From Oscillatoriophycideae cyanobacterium NC_groundwater_1537_Pr4_S-0.65um_50_18 (GTDB lineage Bacteria; Cyanobacteriota; Cyanobacteriia; Elainellales; Elainellaceae), in NCBI GenBank assembly GCA_016208305.1, contig JACQYI010000051.1, positions 1 to 34,838 of the forward strand: a stretch of 34,838 nucleotides of DNA, written 5' to 3'. The notes under the pieces are model-generated. The model was given only the letters and a program-made list of their open reading frames with translations. It was not told the DNA's origin and did not search any database. Within the stretch, counting starts at the first letter, position 1. Every line of letters starts with the position of its first letter. Below are positions 7,261 through 16,393 of the stretch, one piece after another. The position numbers were made by a program, and so were the translations under genes.

Positions 7261-7345
7261 CCTGGCACCGCCTCAAGTCAATCAGATCTTGCAAGCTGTC
7301 TCAGCAACGCGAAATAGAGTCAAACGTACCGAACAAAGGAAAACC

Positions 7346-7747
7346 ATGAATAAGCCCGAGTTTTTTGTCACTCCCGGTTATGGGGAATACATGCTGAATA
7401 ACTTGCATTACTCGCAAGCGGTAAAAATTGGCGATCGCGTGGAGACATCGGGACAAGGTGGCTGGGATGACAACCTGCAAATTCCCGAATCGCTTGCGGA
7501 TGAGATCGCTCAGGCGTTTCGGAACGTAGAGCGAACCCTGGCAACTGCCGGGGCGGGTTGGGAGCATGTTGTCCATGTCAATTCTTACCATGTTGGTGGG
7601 TTGCCCCCAGAAGTTAACGATGTGATGGTCAGGCTATATCGCCATTACATGCCCAACCATGCCCCAATTTGGACACAGGTAGAAGTCGCGGCTCTTGGAC
7701 TGCCAACGATGCGAATTGAAATCCGCGTTACTGCAATTGTTCCATGA
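7346..7747 (+). CDS. RidA family protein (YjgF/YER057c/UK114)
   Basis: A 133-aa protein of the trimeric RidA superfamily, whose best-known members deaminate reactive enamines/imines released by PLP enzymes. Family landmarks are the N-terminal YSQAVKIGDRVETSGQ stretch, the central helix AFRNVERTLATAGAGWEHVV, and the C-terminal PTMRIEIRVTAIVP strand. The ATG at 7346 has AAAGGA 7 bases upstream; the in-frame ATG at 7289 would add a non-conserved extension. The C-terminal sequence departs from canonical RidA, so it may be one of the Rid subfamilies without proven deaminase activity. Confidence 0.9.
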   Translation: MNKPEFFVTPGYGEYMLNNLHYSQAVKIGDRVETSGQGGWDDNLQIPESLADEIAQAFRNVERTLATAGAGWEHVVHVNSYHVGGLPPEVNDVMVRLYRHYMPNHAPIWTQVEVAALGLPTMRIEIRVTAIVP

Positions 7748-7811
7748 GTTGCGCATCAGACAGCAGAGACGGCTCCGTTAAAGTATCCACTTGAACAAAG
7801 GAGAAATTTAG

Positions 7812-8186
7812 ATGTCAAACAATAACAAAGCCATCTTAGAAGCGGCAAACGCAGCGATCGCTCAAGGCAACTATGAAGAATTTTTGTCGTTTTGCACTGA
7901 CGACACGGAATGGACATTTGTCGGCGACAAAACCCTGAAAGGAAAAGCAGATGTGCACCAATGGATGGCAACGGAGTATGTGGAACCGCCTTTGAATATC
8001 GTTGCTAACTTGATCGCTGAGGGGGATTTTGTCACGGCACTCGGCGACCTCACAATCAAAGACGAAGACGGGAAGGCGGCTCATTACTCGTACTGTGATG
8101 TCTGGCGCTTTCGCGGCGGCAAGATGGTCGAATTAAAGGCTTTCGTGATCAAAACCAATGTCAAGGATGACAGCAACGCGGCATAA
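7812..8186 (+). CDS. NTF2-like / SnoaL-like protein
   Basis: A 124-aa NTF2-fold protein. The N-terminal helix (AILEAANAAIAQGNYEEFLSF), the D-D-T-E-W-T-F strand, and the C-terminal YCDVWRFRGGKMVELKAFVI strands are typical of the SnoaL-like group. AAAGGAGA lies 8 bases before the ATG. A diverged, frameshifted copy of the 5' third is found at 2138-2232, so a paralogue once stood there. Function unknown. Confidence 0.9.
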   Translation: MSNNNKAILEAANAAIAQGNYEEFLSFCTDDTEWTFVGDKTLKGKADVHQWMATEYVEPPLNIVANLIAEGDFVTALGDLTIKDEDGKAAHYSYCDVWRFRGGKMVELKAFVIKTNVKDDSNAA

Positions 8187-8201
8187 AAGGAATCGATTAC
8201 C

Positions 8202-9299
8202 ATGAATTTTTTTGCTCATCACCTGCGAGAACGAAACTTGAAAAAGGTGATTAAATCCGATCGGTTGCGGTCAGACCTTCCTTTTAGGCGATGGCGATCG
8301 CTCTGGATCACCTCCAGCATCCTCGTCACAGTCATAGCCACTGTCGGCATCGTCATTGCGGCTTTCCAGTTCGGACTCCCCTGGTGGATGCAGGAAAAAG
8401 ACCACAATCATCTTTACGAAAGCGATAGCGGTTCTCTGCGTTACCAGGTTCACCTTCCACCTCAGTTTGATGGCACGACTCAACTGCCAGTAATAATGGC
8501 GATTCACGGCTGCGGAATGACAGGTTACGGATGGAACTCAATGAAGTCTACGACGCAGTTCAACCGCTTGGCTGACCGTGAAGGCTTCATCGTCGTCTAC
8601 CCAACGCAGCGGATGTTTCGCAATAGGATCAACTGCTGGAACTCGGCTGACCCACGGGAGCAACACCGCTACAGCGGAGAACCTGCACTTCTCGCCGGTG
8701 TTGCCCGACAGGTGGTCGAGGAGTACAACGCAGACCCCGCCCAAGTGCATGTCGCTGGTGCCTCGTCGGGTGCGGGTGCCGCCGTTATTCTCGCTGTGAC
8801 CTACCCCGATGTTTTCGCAACGGTGGCATCGGTTGCGGGGGGTGAGTATGGGCTGAACCAGGTGAACCCGGATGACCCCGGCTCCACACCACCGGACTAC
8901 ACGGCACGGCAGGCGTGGTCACAGATGGGCGATCGGGCGCGGCAGGTGCCGCTGCTTGTCATCCAAGGTGAGGAGGATGCAGTCGTTCCGCCCCTCGTCG
9001 CCACTCGTCTGGTTGCTCACTGGACTGCAGTAGGTGACTTCGTTGATGACGGTCTGCTCAACGACAGCCTGAACCTAGTCGAAAAGACGACAACGGTGCC
9101 TTCAGAACAAGGCAGGCATTCGTACACACACACCACCATCACTGCGCCGGAGGGTATGTCTCTCGTCGAGTCGTACCTCGTCCAGGATATGGAGCACGTC
9201 TGGCCAGGGCCTGCCGGAGAAGGCATTTACATCGATCACGCTGGTCCCGATGCCAGTGCCATTATCTGGGATTTCGCCAAGCGCCACCCGAAGTCATAG
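8202..9299 (+). CDS. Membrane-anchored PHB depolymerase/feruloyl esterase-like hydrolase
   Basis: A 365-aa protein. A basic N-terminus is followed by one hydrophobic segment (about residues 34-57), acting as a signal anchor that should place the enzyme outside the cytoplasmic membrane. The catalytic domain has the alpha/beta-hydrolase order of the PHB depolymerase family: HGCGMTG oxyanion (102-108), GWN/CWNS loop, nucleophile Ser188 in GASSG, Asp259 (QGEEDAVVPP) and His332 (MEHVWPGP). Such enzymes hydrolyse polyhydroxyalkanoate or cinnamoyl esters. The start has AAAAGGAA upstream; this leader closely resembles the one at 926-941. It is 15 bases after the NTF2-like gene, so the two are probably co-transcribed. 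Confidence 0.88.
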   Translation: MNFFAHHLRERNLKKVIKSDRLRSDLPFRRWRSLWITSSILVTVIATVGIVIAAFQFGLPWWMQEKDHNHLYESDSGSLRYQVHLPPQFDGTTQLPVIMAIHGCGMTGYGWNSMKSTTQFNRLADREGFIVVYPTQRMFRNRINCWNSADPREQHRYSGEPALLAGVARQVVEEYNADPAQVHVAGASSGAGAAVILAVTYPDVFATVASVAGGEYGLNQVNPDDPGSTPPDYTARQAWSQMGDRARQVPLLVIQGEEDAVVPPLVATRLVAHWTAVGDFVDDGLLNDSLNLVEKTTTVPSEQGRHSYTHTTITAPEGMSLVESYLVQDMEHVWPGPAGEGIYIDHAGPDASAIIWDFAKRHPKS

Positions 9300-9342
9300 T
9301 CAATTGGGGCAACGTTTTGAAAGGAGTTTACCCTGTCTCGGA

Positions 9343-9394
9343 GTCGAGTTAAACTCAGCGGAGCAGTCACCCACTCCGCTGAGTTTAACTCGAC
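9343..9394. terminator. Perfect 21-bp hairpin, probable transcription terminator
   Basis: Arms 9343-9363 and 9374-9394 are perfect inverted repeats with a 10-base loop. There is no T-run. It sits between the 3' end of the esterase gene (+) and the 3' end of the large ATPase gene (-). A second smaller palindrome (ATATAGCT at 9400-9407 and AGCTATAT at 9413-9420) follows immediately. Confidence 0.7.
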
Positions 9395-9535
9395 CCCAAA
9401 TATAGCTTTCATAGCTATATTGCACTTCATTGCAGCTTCGCCATTTCTGCCCCTACCAGCATCGGTGAGCACCAAGCAGTGAGTGTCGCCTAGCACCCAC
9501 CTTACCATTGACCGATTTTTGCGACACAATCACAC

Positions 9536-12500
9536 TTACTGACATAAGGGTTTTACAGATTCTTGTTTCGATACCGTCAAAACAGGATAGTCAGCGCATT
9601 TATAAACGGGAGCGATGGGGAAAATCGTTTTGAAGTCAGCCTGGAGTTTATCAGTAGTAAGGTTTTCTAAGGTACAGCTCGGTTGATTAGTTAGTGTAGA
9701 ATTTGTTCCGTTCTCGGAATTAGAAGCAGGTTGTAAACACGACTCTATTCTATTGTTGTAGTCTCGCGCCAGGGCATAATCTGGCTTAACGCTGAGCGCT
9801 TGCTGAAACGAAGTTTGAGCGTCTTTAAATCCTTTCTTACCTAACAACAAAGAAGCAAATCCTCGGCTGATCCATCCTCGATAGTTTTGTTTTTGAACAT
9901 CTCGCTCGATCACTTGATCAAAAGCATCTATTGCGTCTTGATAATTGCCTGACATGGCGTTTAAAGAACCCAGATTATAGATCATGCTGACTGATTCTGG
10001 ATTAACTTCCCGCGCCTTTTGAAAAATCGCATCTGCGTTCTGAAAACTTACCCTGGAATACGAATTTCTCTGAAGCAAAAAAGAGCCTAATTCAGCCAGA
10101 ATGGGAAAATCTGTCACAGGGATTTCACTCGCCTCCCGCTGCAAGTACAGATCGATTGCCTTCTGATAGAAATTGTTGTACTCTGGCTTATTTTGTACCT
10201 GTTGTGTCAGCCCTAAATAAAAGAAAGTTTGTGGGTCTTGTTGCTGTAACTGACCCGCTTTTTGAAAATCTTCAAATGCCTGATTCAAGAACCTATCCGG
10301 GTTCTCTGATTCTCGTTTCCAGAGTAGGAGGGATGCCTTACCGCGATTTTTGAGCGCATTGTACTCATTCGGTTGACGATCGATCACTTGTGTGCACGCC
10401 GTTTTTACATCATTGGCATCTTGTATCAGTCCCACATCTGACTGGTTGAAAGTAATAGGCTGATCGCACCGCTCCACCTGCTGCGCCTCAATCGATCGTT
10501 GATTTTGCCAGTATGTAAACGCTCCCACTGCCAGCAAGCCTAATAATCCGCCAATCAACACACGCTGATCGACAAAACGAGGCATAGACTGGGGTGAGGC
10601 CGGACGTCTTTCTAATGCCCGTAAATCATCCAGTACTTCAGAAACCGTGTTGTAACGATCGTCTGCACTGTGGCGCACCATTTTTTCTAGAATTCGTGCC
10701 AACGCATCACTCACCTGCACCATTTGCCGACCAGGCGTGACAAACCGCCAGATGATTTCTCCGGTTTTTGGATCTCTCGCCAGTTCAATCGGACGAATGC
10801 TTGTGAGTGCCTGAATGCCAATGATACCAACTGCATAAATATCTCGGCTGACTTCGGTGCGATCGCCAATTTCAATAGGGGGAATGTACCCTGGTGTTCC
10901 CACTTGCTCGGCTGAGGCTGTCTCTCCGGGATCAGTCAGAGCGCTGATTTGCTTGAGGGTGCCGAAATTGATCAGGACAATCTTGCCATCTTGTTTGCGT
11001 CGTCTCAGGTTAGCAGGTTTGAGGTTGAGATGGGATAGTTCTTGACGGTGGACAAATTCCAGAATTTCTAGAATATCGATTAATAAATTAACAACGCTTG
11101 ATTCACGCCATTGTTCATTGACTTTAATATCCTCGTCTAGATTGTGTCCTTCAATAACTTCTTGAACGGTGTAAAATTTTTGGTCTTCTTCAAACGAAGC
11201 TAGTAGTTTAGGAATTTGCCCGTGTCCATTCAACTTTTCTAGCTCTTTTAACTTGCTGTTAAATAAATTGCGAATTTTTCCTAAGGTATCAATGTCAGTT
11301 GATGTAGGAATTAATTGCTTCACAACATATTGAATGGGGCTTCGCAAATCACGGTCTTTCACCAGATAGGTTCGGATTAAACCGTCGTCTCCTATTTCCT
11401 CCAAAATTTCGTATCTGCGGCGGATAATTCGGCGTTCTTTTGCCTGCGCTAACTCTTGCTCTACCCATTCTAAGTTGAAGATATGAGCATAGATGCGATT
11501 CGCGACCTTAAGCTGTCCACCCTGATTCTCTACTAAGCCCAAATTCAGTAGCGTTCGTAGCTCAGAGCTATTGTCAGCGATCACATTCTCCTGTTGCAAA
11601 ATCTTTTGATAGAGTTGCAATAACTCAACACACTTTTCATCTCCAAGCAGTGAATCACGCACCGTTCGCAGATGTTCAGCCGCTGCCTGGATTTCCCAAT
11701 CCCGAATCAGATGGATCTGGACTAACTGTTCAACCTGCCTTGCCTCTTCATGTTCCGGAATTGGTGCATGGGCAAATTCAGTAATTAATGCCTGATAGAG
11801 TTGTCGCGTTAGAGAAGGCTGTGAACCTGCCCAGGCTTGCACTTCTTGAATTACAGCCGAAGGACGACTGGCAACCTGTTCTAACTGTGGTGCAAACGTC
11901 TCCAGAACTTTTGCCACTTCTGTTCGCGCTTGCTGAGCGATCAACTCTGACGTTTCGCGAGTAAGCCGTTCCGCAACAATCTGACTGCTAGTTAAAAACT
12001 GCTTGTCCTCTTCGCTGAGTTGCTTGCCCTCTGCCCACTCCAGCGCATCTAGCAATGCCTTACCGCGCAGTAGACGTGACTCATCTTTGCAGCCTGAAGC
12101 AAACCAGGCGGTCAATGCTTCTTCATAGGGACGCAATTCTGCCAGGACTTCCTGCACCCACTGTTCGTTAAAGACCGCTCTATAGATAGGATTGTAGACC
12201 TTGAGAAACCCATTTTGCTTCACTACCAAACCCGACAATCGCAGTTCCGCTTGCTCAAAACTATCATCGGATTTGATTTGTTCCTGCTCTAGAATTTGCT
12301 GGTAGAGTCCCAATAAGCGACCCGTTAACTGTTTGTCACGAAACAGGCGATTGCGAATTGTTTTCAGGTGTTCTGGCTCGTCCTGTGCCTCCCAGTTAGT
12401 AATGACGCGTGATCGCACCAGGTGTTCTATCCCTTGCGCCTCATCTGCAGAATCGCCTAGCTCCGTTTCGGTTTCGATGAGCAAACGGCAAAGCTTTTGA

Positions 12501-13243
12501 GTCAGGAATGGTTGTCCACCCGTCCAGTTGAGAATTTCCTCCAGCACTTTAGCCGGATTCTGCACATGACCTTCCAGGCCCCAAAGCAAGGGCTGCACCT
12601 CAGCCGAACGAAATCCATGTAGCTCGATCGCCCGGCCCAGATTAAAAGGAGTGCGTTCGCGATCAGCAATCAAATCAGATGGGGTAGCCACCCCAATCAG
12701 CACAAAAGTTAAACGCTGGTATTCCGGTTTTTCGTTCCGCAGGTTATAACAGGCGCGAATGAAGGCGAAAAAGTCATCTGTAGGGAAATTGAGGCTGAGA
12801 ATGCTATCAATCTCATCGACCACGATCACGATATGGGACTGCACTTGCGCCAGCAGCACCTTTTCAATGAATTCCTCTAGCCGAGCTAATGGGGTTACGG
12901 TCAGTCGTTCTTGCCACCAGGAAGACAGACGAAACTCCAGATCAAAGCTATCTGCCAGTTTTTTCGCCAGCGTTGCGTACCATTGATCTGCGGTGACTTG
13001 CTGAGATCCGATCGCAGAAAGATCGATCAGCGTACAGGCATAACCTTCTGCCTCCAGCCGTTTTCGGGCACGGACTTCCAGACTTGACTTACCCATTTGT
13101 CTGGAATTGAGGACATAGCAGAAGTCACCTGCTTTTAAGCCTTCATATAGATCCTTATCTGCCTGTCGCACCACATAACTCGGTGCATCAGGAGGAAGCG
13201 TGACTCCAACTTGATAGCGATACTGCTGACCGTTATAAACCAT
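9536..13243 (-). CDS. AAA-like (STAND-type) ATPase - pseudokinase - TPR fusion protein
   Basis: A 1235-aa signalling protein. An AAA-like ATPase occupies roughly residues 1-260, with P-loop RQMGKS (Lys52) and Walker B VIVVDEID (Asp143/Glu144). Two winged-helix-like repeats follow (about 280-370 and 510-600). A serine/threonine kinase-like domain spans about 611-880, then comes one membrane helix (895-912), and TPRs run to the end (about 960-1160). The kinase keeps the VVK lysine (642), but the HRD aspartate is Asn (HLN, 738-740) and the DFG aspartate is Asn (NFG, 759-761), so it is probably a pseudokinase. An AGGAGAAGGGAG ribosome site precedes the ATG. It lies 44 bases downstream of the HTH-ATPase gene, as an operon. 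The role is probably sensing or scaffolding; partner unknown. Confidence 0.88.
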   Translation of the reverse strand: MVYNGQQYRYQVGVTLPPDAPSYVVRQADKDLYEGLKAGDFCYVLNSRQMGKSSLEVRARKRLEAEGYACTLIDLSAIGSQQVTADQWYATLAKKLADSFDLEFRLSSWWQERLTVTPLARLEEFIEKVLLAQVQSHIVIVVDEIDSILSLNFPTDDFFAFIRACYNLRNEKPEYQRLTFVLIGVATPSDLIADRERTPFNLGRAIELHGFRSAEVQPLLWGLEGHVQNPAKVLEEILNWTGGQPFLTQKLCRLLIETETELGDSADEAQGIEHLVRSRVITNWEAQDEPEHLKTIRNRLFRDKQLTGRLLGLYQQILEQEQIKSDDSFEQAELRLSGLVVKQNGFLKVYNPIYRAVFNEQWVQEVLAELRPYEEALTAWFASGCKDESRLLRGKALLDALEWAEGKQLSEEDKQFLTSSQIVAERLTRETSELIAQQARTEVAKVLETFAPQLEQVASRPSAVIQEVQAWAGSQPSLTRQLYQALITEFAHAPIPEHEEARQVEQLVQIHLIRDWEIQAAAEHLRTVRDSLLGDEKCVELLQLYQKILQQENVIADNSSELRTLLNLGLVENQGGQLKVANRIYAHIFNLEWVEQELAQAKERRIIRRRYEILEEIGDDGLIRTYLVKDRDLRSPIQYVVKQLIPTSTDIDTLGKIRNLFNSKLKELEKLNGHGQIPKLLASFEEDQKFYTVQEVIEGHNLDEDIKVNEQWRESSVVNLLIDILEILEFVHRQELSHLNLKPANLRRRKQDGKIVLINFGTLKQISALTDPGETASAEQVGTPGYIPPIEIGDRTEVSRDIYAVGIIGIQALTSIRPIELARDPKTGEIIWRFVTPGRQMVQVSDALARILEKMVRHSADDRYNTVSEVLDDLRALERRPASPQSMPRFVDQRVLIGGLLGLLAVGAFTYWQNQRSIEAQQVERCDQPITFNQSDVGLIQDANDVKTACTQVIDRQPNEYNALKNRGKASLLLWKRESENPDRFLNQAFEDFQKAGQLQQQDPQTFFYLGLTQQVQNKPEYNNFYQKAIDLYLQREASEIPVTDFPILAELGSFLLQRNSYSRVSFQNADAIFQKAREVNPESVSMIYNLGSLNAMSGNYQDAIDAFDQVIERDVQKQNYRGWISRGFASLLLGKKGFKDAQTSFQQALSVKPDYALARDYNNRIESCLQPASNSENGTNSTLTNQPSCTLENLTTDKLQADFKTIFPIAPVYKCADYPVLTVSKQESVKPLCQ

Positions 13244-13287
13244 TGGCTCCCTTCTCCTATTGCACCGCTAGTTAATGAGCTTAAACA

Positions 13288-14649
13288 TCAAGTGCTCAAG
13301 CAATTACGGAAATACTGACGATACAACAAACAGCGGGGCTTTGCCTGATTTCCCTCTAGCTGTACTAATCCCATACTGTAGAGTTTAAATGCCTGAGCAG
13401 GTTTCAAAGGCACAGGATCTTCAGTTGCCACAACAGACTTGAACGCCGCAACTAGTTCTTGTGATTGTTCTAAATTACTCAAGAGTTGGCGTAAATGGCT
13501 ATTATAAATTCCGGTTTCCGTCGGTGCAGTTTCAAGGATCTGATCCAGCATCATTTTCTTATGCTGAATTTTTTCCAGGGACAGTCTTACCAGATAGGGA
13601 TGTCCTCCAACCAGGTGTGTTATTTTTTTGACTTCAGCAGCATCCCAATCTAATCCGTGTCTCTGTGCTAAATTTTGCACCTGTGCTTCGCTAAACTCAG
13701 GTAAATCTACGACAATGCCAACGCCTGCTAACGGTGACGCATTAATGTCCAATGCGCTGTAGATCTCTGTCGCATGAACGATCACCAGCCGCAGCTTCTG
13801 CCAGATCTGACTGGCGCGATCGCCCCGGTTTGATTGATCATACCAACTCCGTAATAGTCGGCAGAAATCATCAGCAATTTTAGCGTGTTCAAAGACGCGA
13901 TCGGTATTATCTAATATCAGTACTAGCGGAGCCTGAATCTGGGCCAGCAGGTAATCCTGAAAGTAGATCGTGGTGTTGAAACTGGAGGCAAATATCGCTT
14001 CCCAGTATTGTTCCAGTTGGTTGCTTAACCCTAGCTCGCGGGTGATTACAGCACAGAACCATTTAAGAAACGTATCTAGATCTTCCAAGACTGAATCAGT
14101 TGCCAGTTGAAAGCTTAGGTAAGCCGTTTGATAGCCGAGTTGAGTTGCTTGCCAGAGGATGCGATTAGTTAAAGCAGTTTTACCCATCTGCTGAGGCGCT
14201 TTGATTCGCAATAACGCACCTGGAATTTCGATCGACGTAAAGCAGGTTGTTTCAACGGGAGAGCGATCGACGTAAAAAGTCAAATCCGGTTTGGCGACGG
14301 AATTCACCGTCAGGTCTGAGGATTGAAGAGGGTTCATCATAGTCCTGGTACTAGCTCCTTGCGTGATTAACGCACTAGCGTCAGGCTGCTTTGCCTCGGT
14401 TTGAAATTCAGGATTCCACTCCTCTGGCTCAACGATGTCTGTCGGTTTCAGGTTCAAAACGGCAACAATATCGCGGATCGAATTGCGATCGATCCTGTCT
14501 CCTTTCATCAAGCGTTTTAGCGTATCAGAAGAGACATTCGCGGATTCCCCGATTGCATTAAGGGTTAGCTTTTGTTTGCGTCTCTCGGTTTCAATCCGTT
14601 CAATTCCTTCTGGAGTTGCCCGAACACTGCGACTTCGACGTCTATTCAT
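13288..14649 (-). CDS. HTH domain - AAA-like ATPase protein
   Basis: A 453-aa protein. The N-terminal 70 residues carry an Xre-type helix-turn-helix (about residues 18-66, LTLNAIGESANVSSDTLKRLMKG) and a basic tip (NRRRSRSVR). Residues about 120-400 are an AAA-like ATPase with P-loop APQQMGKTA (Lys157) and a degenerate Walker B LVLILDNTD (Asp245, with Asn in place of the catalytic Glu). It is homologous in layout to the ATPase of the downstream gene, but nucleotide hydrolysis may be weak. First gene of a two-gene minus-strand unit. Family precedent suggests a DNA-binding STAND-like regulator; the target is unknown but could include its own promoter. Confidence 0.85.
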   Translation of the reverse strand: MNRRRSRSVRATPEGIERIETERRKQKLTLNAIGESANVSSDTLKRLMKGDRIDRNSIRDIVAVLNLKPTDIVEPEEWNPEFQTEAKQPDASALITQGASTRTMMNPLQSSDLTVNSVAKPDLTFYVDRSPVETTCFTSIEIPGALLRIKAPQQMGKTALTNRILWQATQLGYQTAYLSFQLATDSVLEDLDTFLKWFCAVITRELGLSNQLEQYWEAIFASSFNTTIYFQDYLLAQIQAPLVLILDNTDRVFEHAKIADDFCRLLRSWYDQSNRGDRASQIWQKLRLVIVHATEIYSALDINASPLAGVGIVVDLPEFSEAQVQNLAQRHGLDWDAAEVKKITHLVGGHPYLVRLSLEKIQHKKMMLDQILETAPTETGIYNSHLRQLLSNLEQSQELVAAFKSVVATEDPVPLKPAQAFKLYSMGLVQLEGNQAKPRCLLYRQYFRNCLST

Positions 14650-14708
14650 CGGTAGCAGCCTAATTTTCTAATACGAGTACTCTAGAGAACTTTTCTATCC
14701 GCAACAGA

Positions 14709-14770
14709 GTGCAGTTAATAGCAGCTTAGCAGAATTCGATCGATCTGCATTGATCTGCCTCAAACTGCAC
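14709..14770. promoter_or_regulatory. Inverted GTGCAGTT/AACTGCAC pair, possible operator
   Basis: GTGCAGTT at 14709-14716 and its inverse AACTGCAC at 14763-14770 flank further TCTGCA/CTGC motifs, 60-120 bases upstream of the HTH-ATPase start. The position fits a regulator binding its own promoter. Evidence is the dyad alone. The rest of 14650-15058 holds no convincing gene. Confidence 0.3.
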
Positions 14771-15058
14771 CTCCCGTCCCTCTGTCAAATTGCATATTCT
14801 CGAATCATGAAAAGACGATTAGCCCTAGCTGAATATTATTTGCATTCAGTTTTCACCCTTCACTTTCCACAATCAATGCTGCCTTTGGTCCGTTTGATTA
14901 CATTTCTGTTTTCAAATTTGCATACTACCTCAAAACCCATCGTAGCTACTAAGATGCGCGATCTATGGTGATCACAATCTTTATGGGCAAGGCAGAGACA
15001 AATTGCCTGGTTGTCTGGAGCGTGCAAACTGTCACTTTACTAATCAGGGGATAATTCT

Positions 15059-16129
15059 ATGCAACGCCAATTGAAACAGTTCCATTCAGGCGTCCTGATT
15101 CTAGTCAGTTGGATGCTGTTTAGCATATTTCAGTTTATTCTCACAACCCAGTCCCAGTTTCAGCAGGGCATTGAGCTATATCAACAGGGAGACTATCAGA
15201 AAGCTGAGCTAGCCTTTCGTGAAGCGATCGATCGCGATCACGATCATGCTGATGCTTACTACTACTTAGGGTTAACGCTGAGTCAACAAGGTCAATTTGG
15301 GCAGGCAGTTGCAGCTTATCGCCAGTCGCTTGCATTCACTTCCACTGATGTAGAGCCTTATTCCGTTTACTACCAGTTAGGCAATACCTTACAGGAACTC
15401 GACCAACAGGATGAAGCGATCAAAGCTTATGAAAAAGTGATTGAACTCCATCCGACGCATCCAGCAACCTACACCCAGTTAGCAGCCCTGCGATACGAAC
15501 GAGATAACTTCAGTGGAGCCATTGCTGCTGCTCGTAAAGCAATTGAACTCAAGCCAAACAACGCGGAAGCCCTGGTGACGCTAGGTGCAGCGTTAGCCGA
15601 TCAGGGACAGCTCGGCGAAGCCAGCACCCAATTAAACCGAGCCATTGAGCTAGAGCCTCATTCTGCACTTGCACACAATAATCTAGGAACCGTGTTAATT
15701 CGACAAAATCAGCTTGACCAGGGAGTGGAAAAATTCCAAAGAGCGATTGAGCTAGATCCGAGTTTGTCATTGGCTTACAGTAATTTAGGATTGATGCTTG
15801 CTCAACAGCAGAAGCCAGACGAAGCATTGGCTAAAGCTGAGAAGGCAGTTGAACTAGACTCCGAGTCGCCCAAGTCTTATTTTGCTCTGGGGGTAGTGCT
15901 GATGCTGCAAAAGGACGCAGATAAAGCAATTCCAGAATTACGGCAGGCCATTGATCTGAAGTATCACTATGCGGCTGCTCACTTCGCTTTGGGCTTGGCT
16001 TTGTATGCTCAGGCTGAAAAGCAGGAAGGCATAACGCATTTGAAGCAGGCAAGGGGTTTAGCTAAAGCGCAGGGGAATGTCGATTTGATGCAGCAGGTTG
16101 ATCAAGCCTTGCAGGAGCTTAGAGCGTAG
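15059..16129 (+). CDS. TPR-repeat protein with N-terminal membrane anchor
   Basis: A 356-aa protein. The hydrophobic segment at residues 10-28 is a signal anchor, or an uncleaved signal since no clear cleavage site follows. The remainder is about eight tandem 34-residue TPR units (for example GIELYQQGDYQKAELAFREAI, AYSNLGLMLAQQQKPDEALAKAEKAVELD) that form a superhelix for protein binding. GGGGAT lies just before the ATG. It precedes the type I secretion genes by 264 bases and may be an accessory or scaffold factor, but TPR proteins are common in cyanobacteria and the link is by position only. Confidence 0.88.
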   Translation: MQRQLKQFHSGVLILVSWMLFSIFQFILTTQSQFQQGIELYQQGDYQKAELAFREAIDRDHDHADAYYYLGLTLSQQGQFGQAVAAYRQSLAFTSTDVEPYSVYYQLGNTLQELDQQDEAIKAYEKVIELHPTHPATYTQLAALRYERDNFSGAIAAARKAIELKPNNAEALVTLGAALADQGQLGEASTQLNRAIELEPHSALAHNNLGTVLIRQNQLDQGVEKFQRAIELDPSLSLAYSNLGLMLAQQQKPDEALAKAEKAVELDSESPKSYFALGVVLMLQKDADKAIPELRQAIDLKYHYAAAHFALGLALYAQAEKQEGITHLKQARGLAKAQGNVDLMQQVDQALQELRA

Positions 16130-16393
16130 CAAGCTCGCGCTCAGTGAACTCAGTCGCCACAAAGAAGCTTTGATCATCTGACCTTTTCTGACTGACGAGC
16201 TGAGGCTCAACCAATATGTTGGGAAGAACAGTCCAACCCCTAAAACCTGAAGGGAGTTACAGCGCAATTGGCATGGCAGTGGTTTCGATCGCCAGAATCC
16301 CTCATTAAAGTTACGACCCAACTCAAGGTTCTGAGGCTAGCCATCTTCAATCCGACTTAAGCATCATAGACTGTCGAATTACAGGTGAATTAC

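Noticed and set aside
14750-14971. 73-aa open frame on the + strand
   Set aside because: It has no ribosome site, has an odd composition, and lies across the upstream region of the HTH-ATPase gene.
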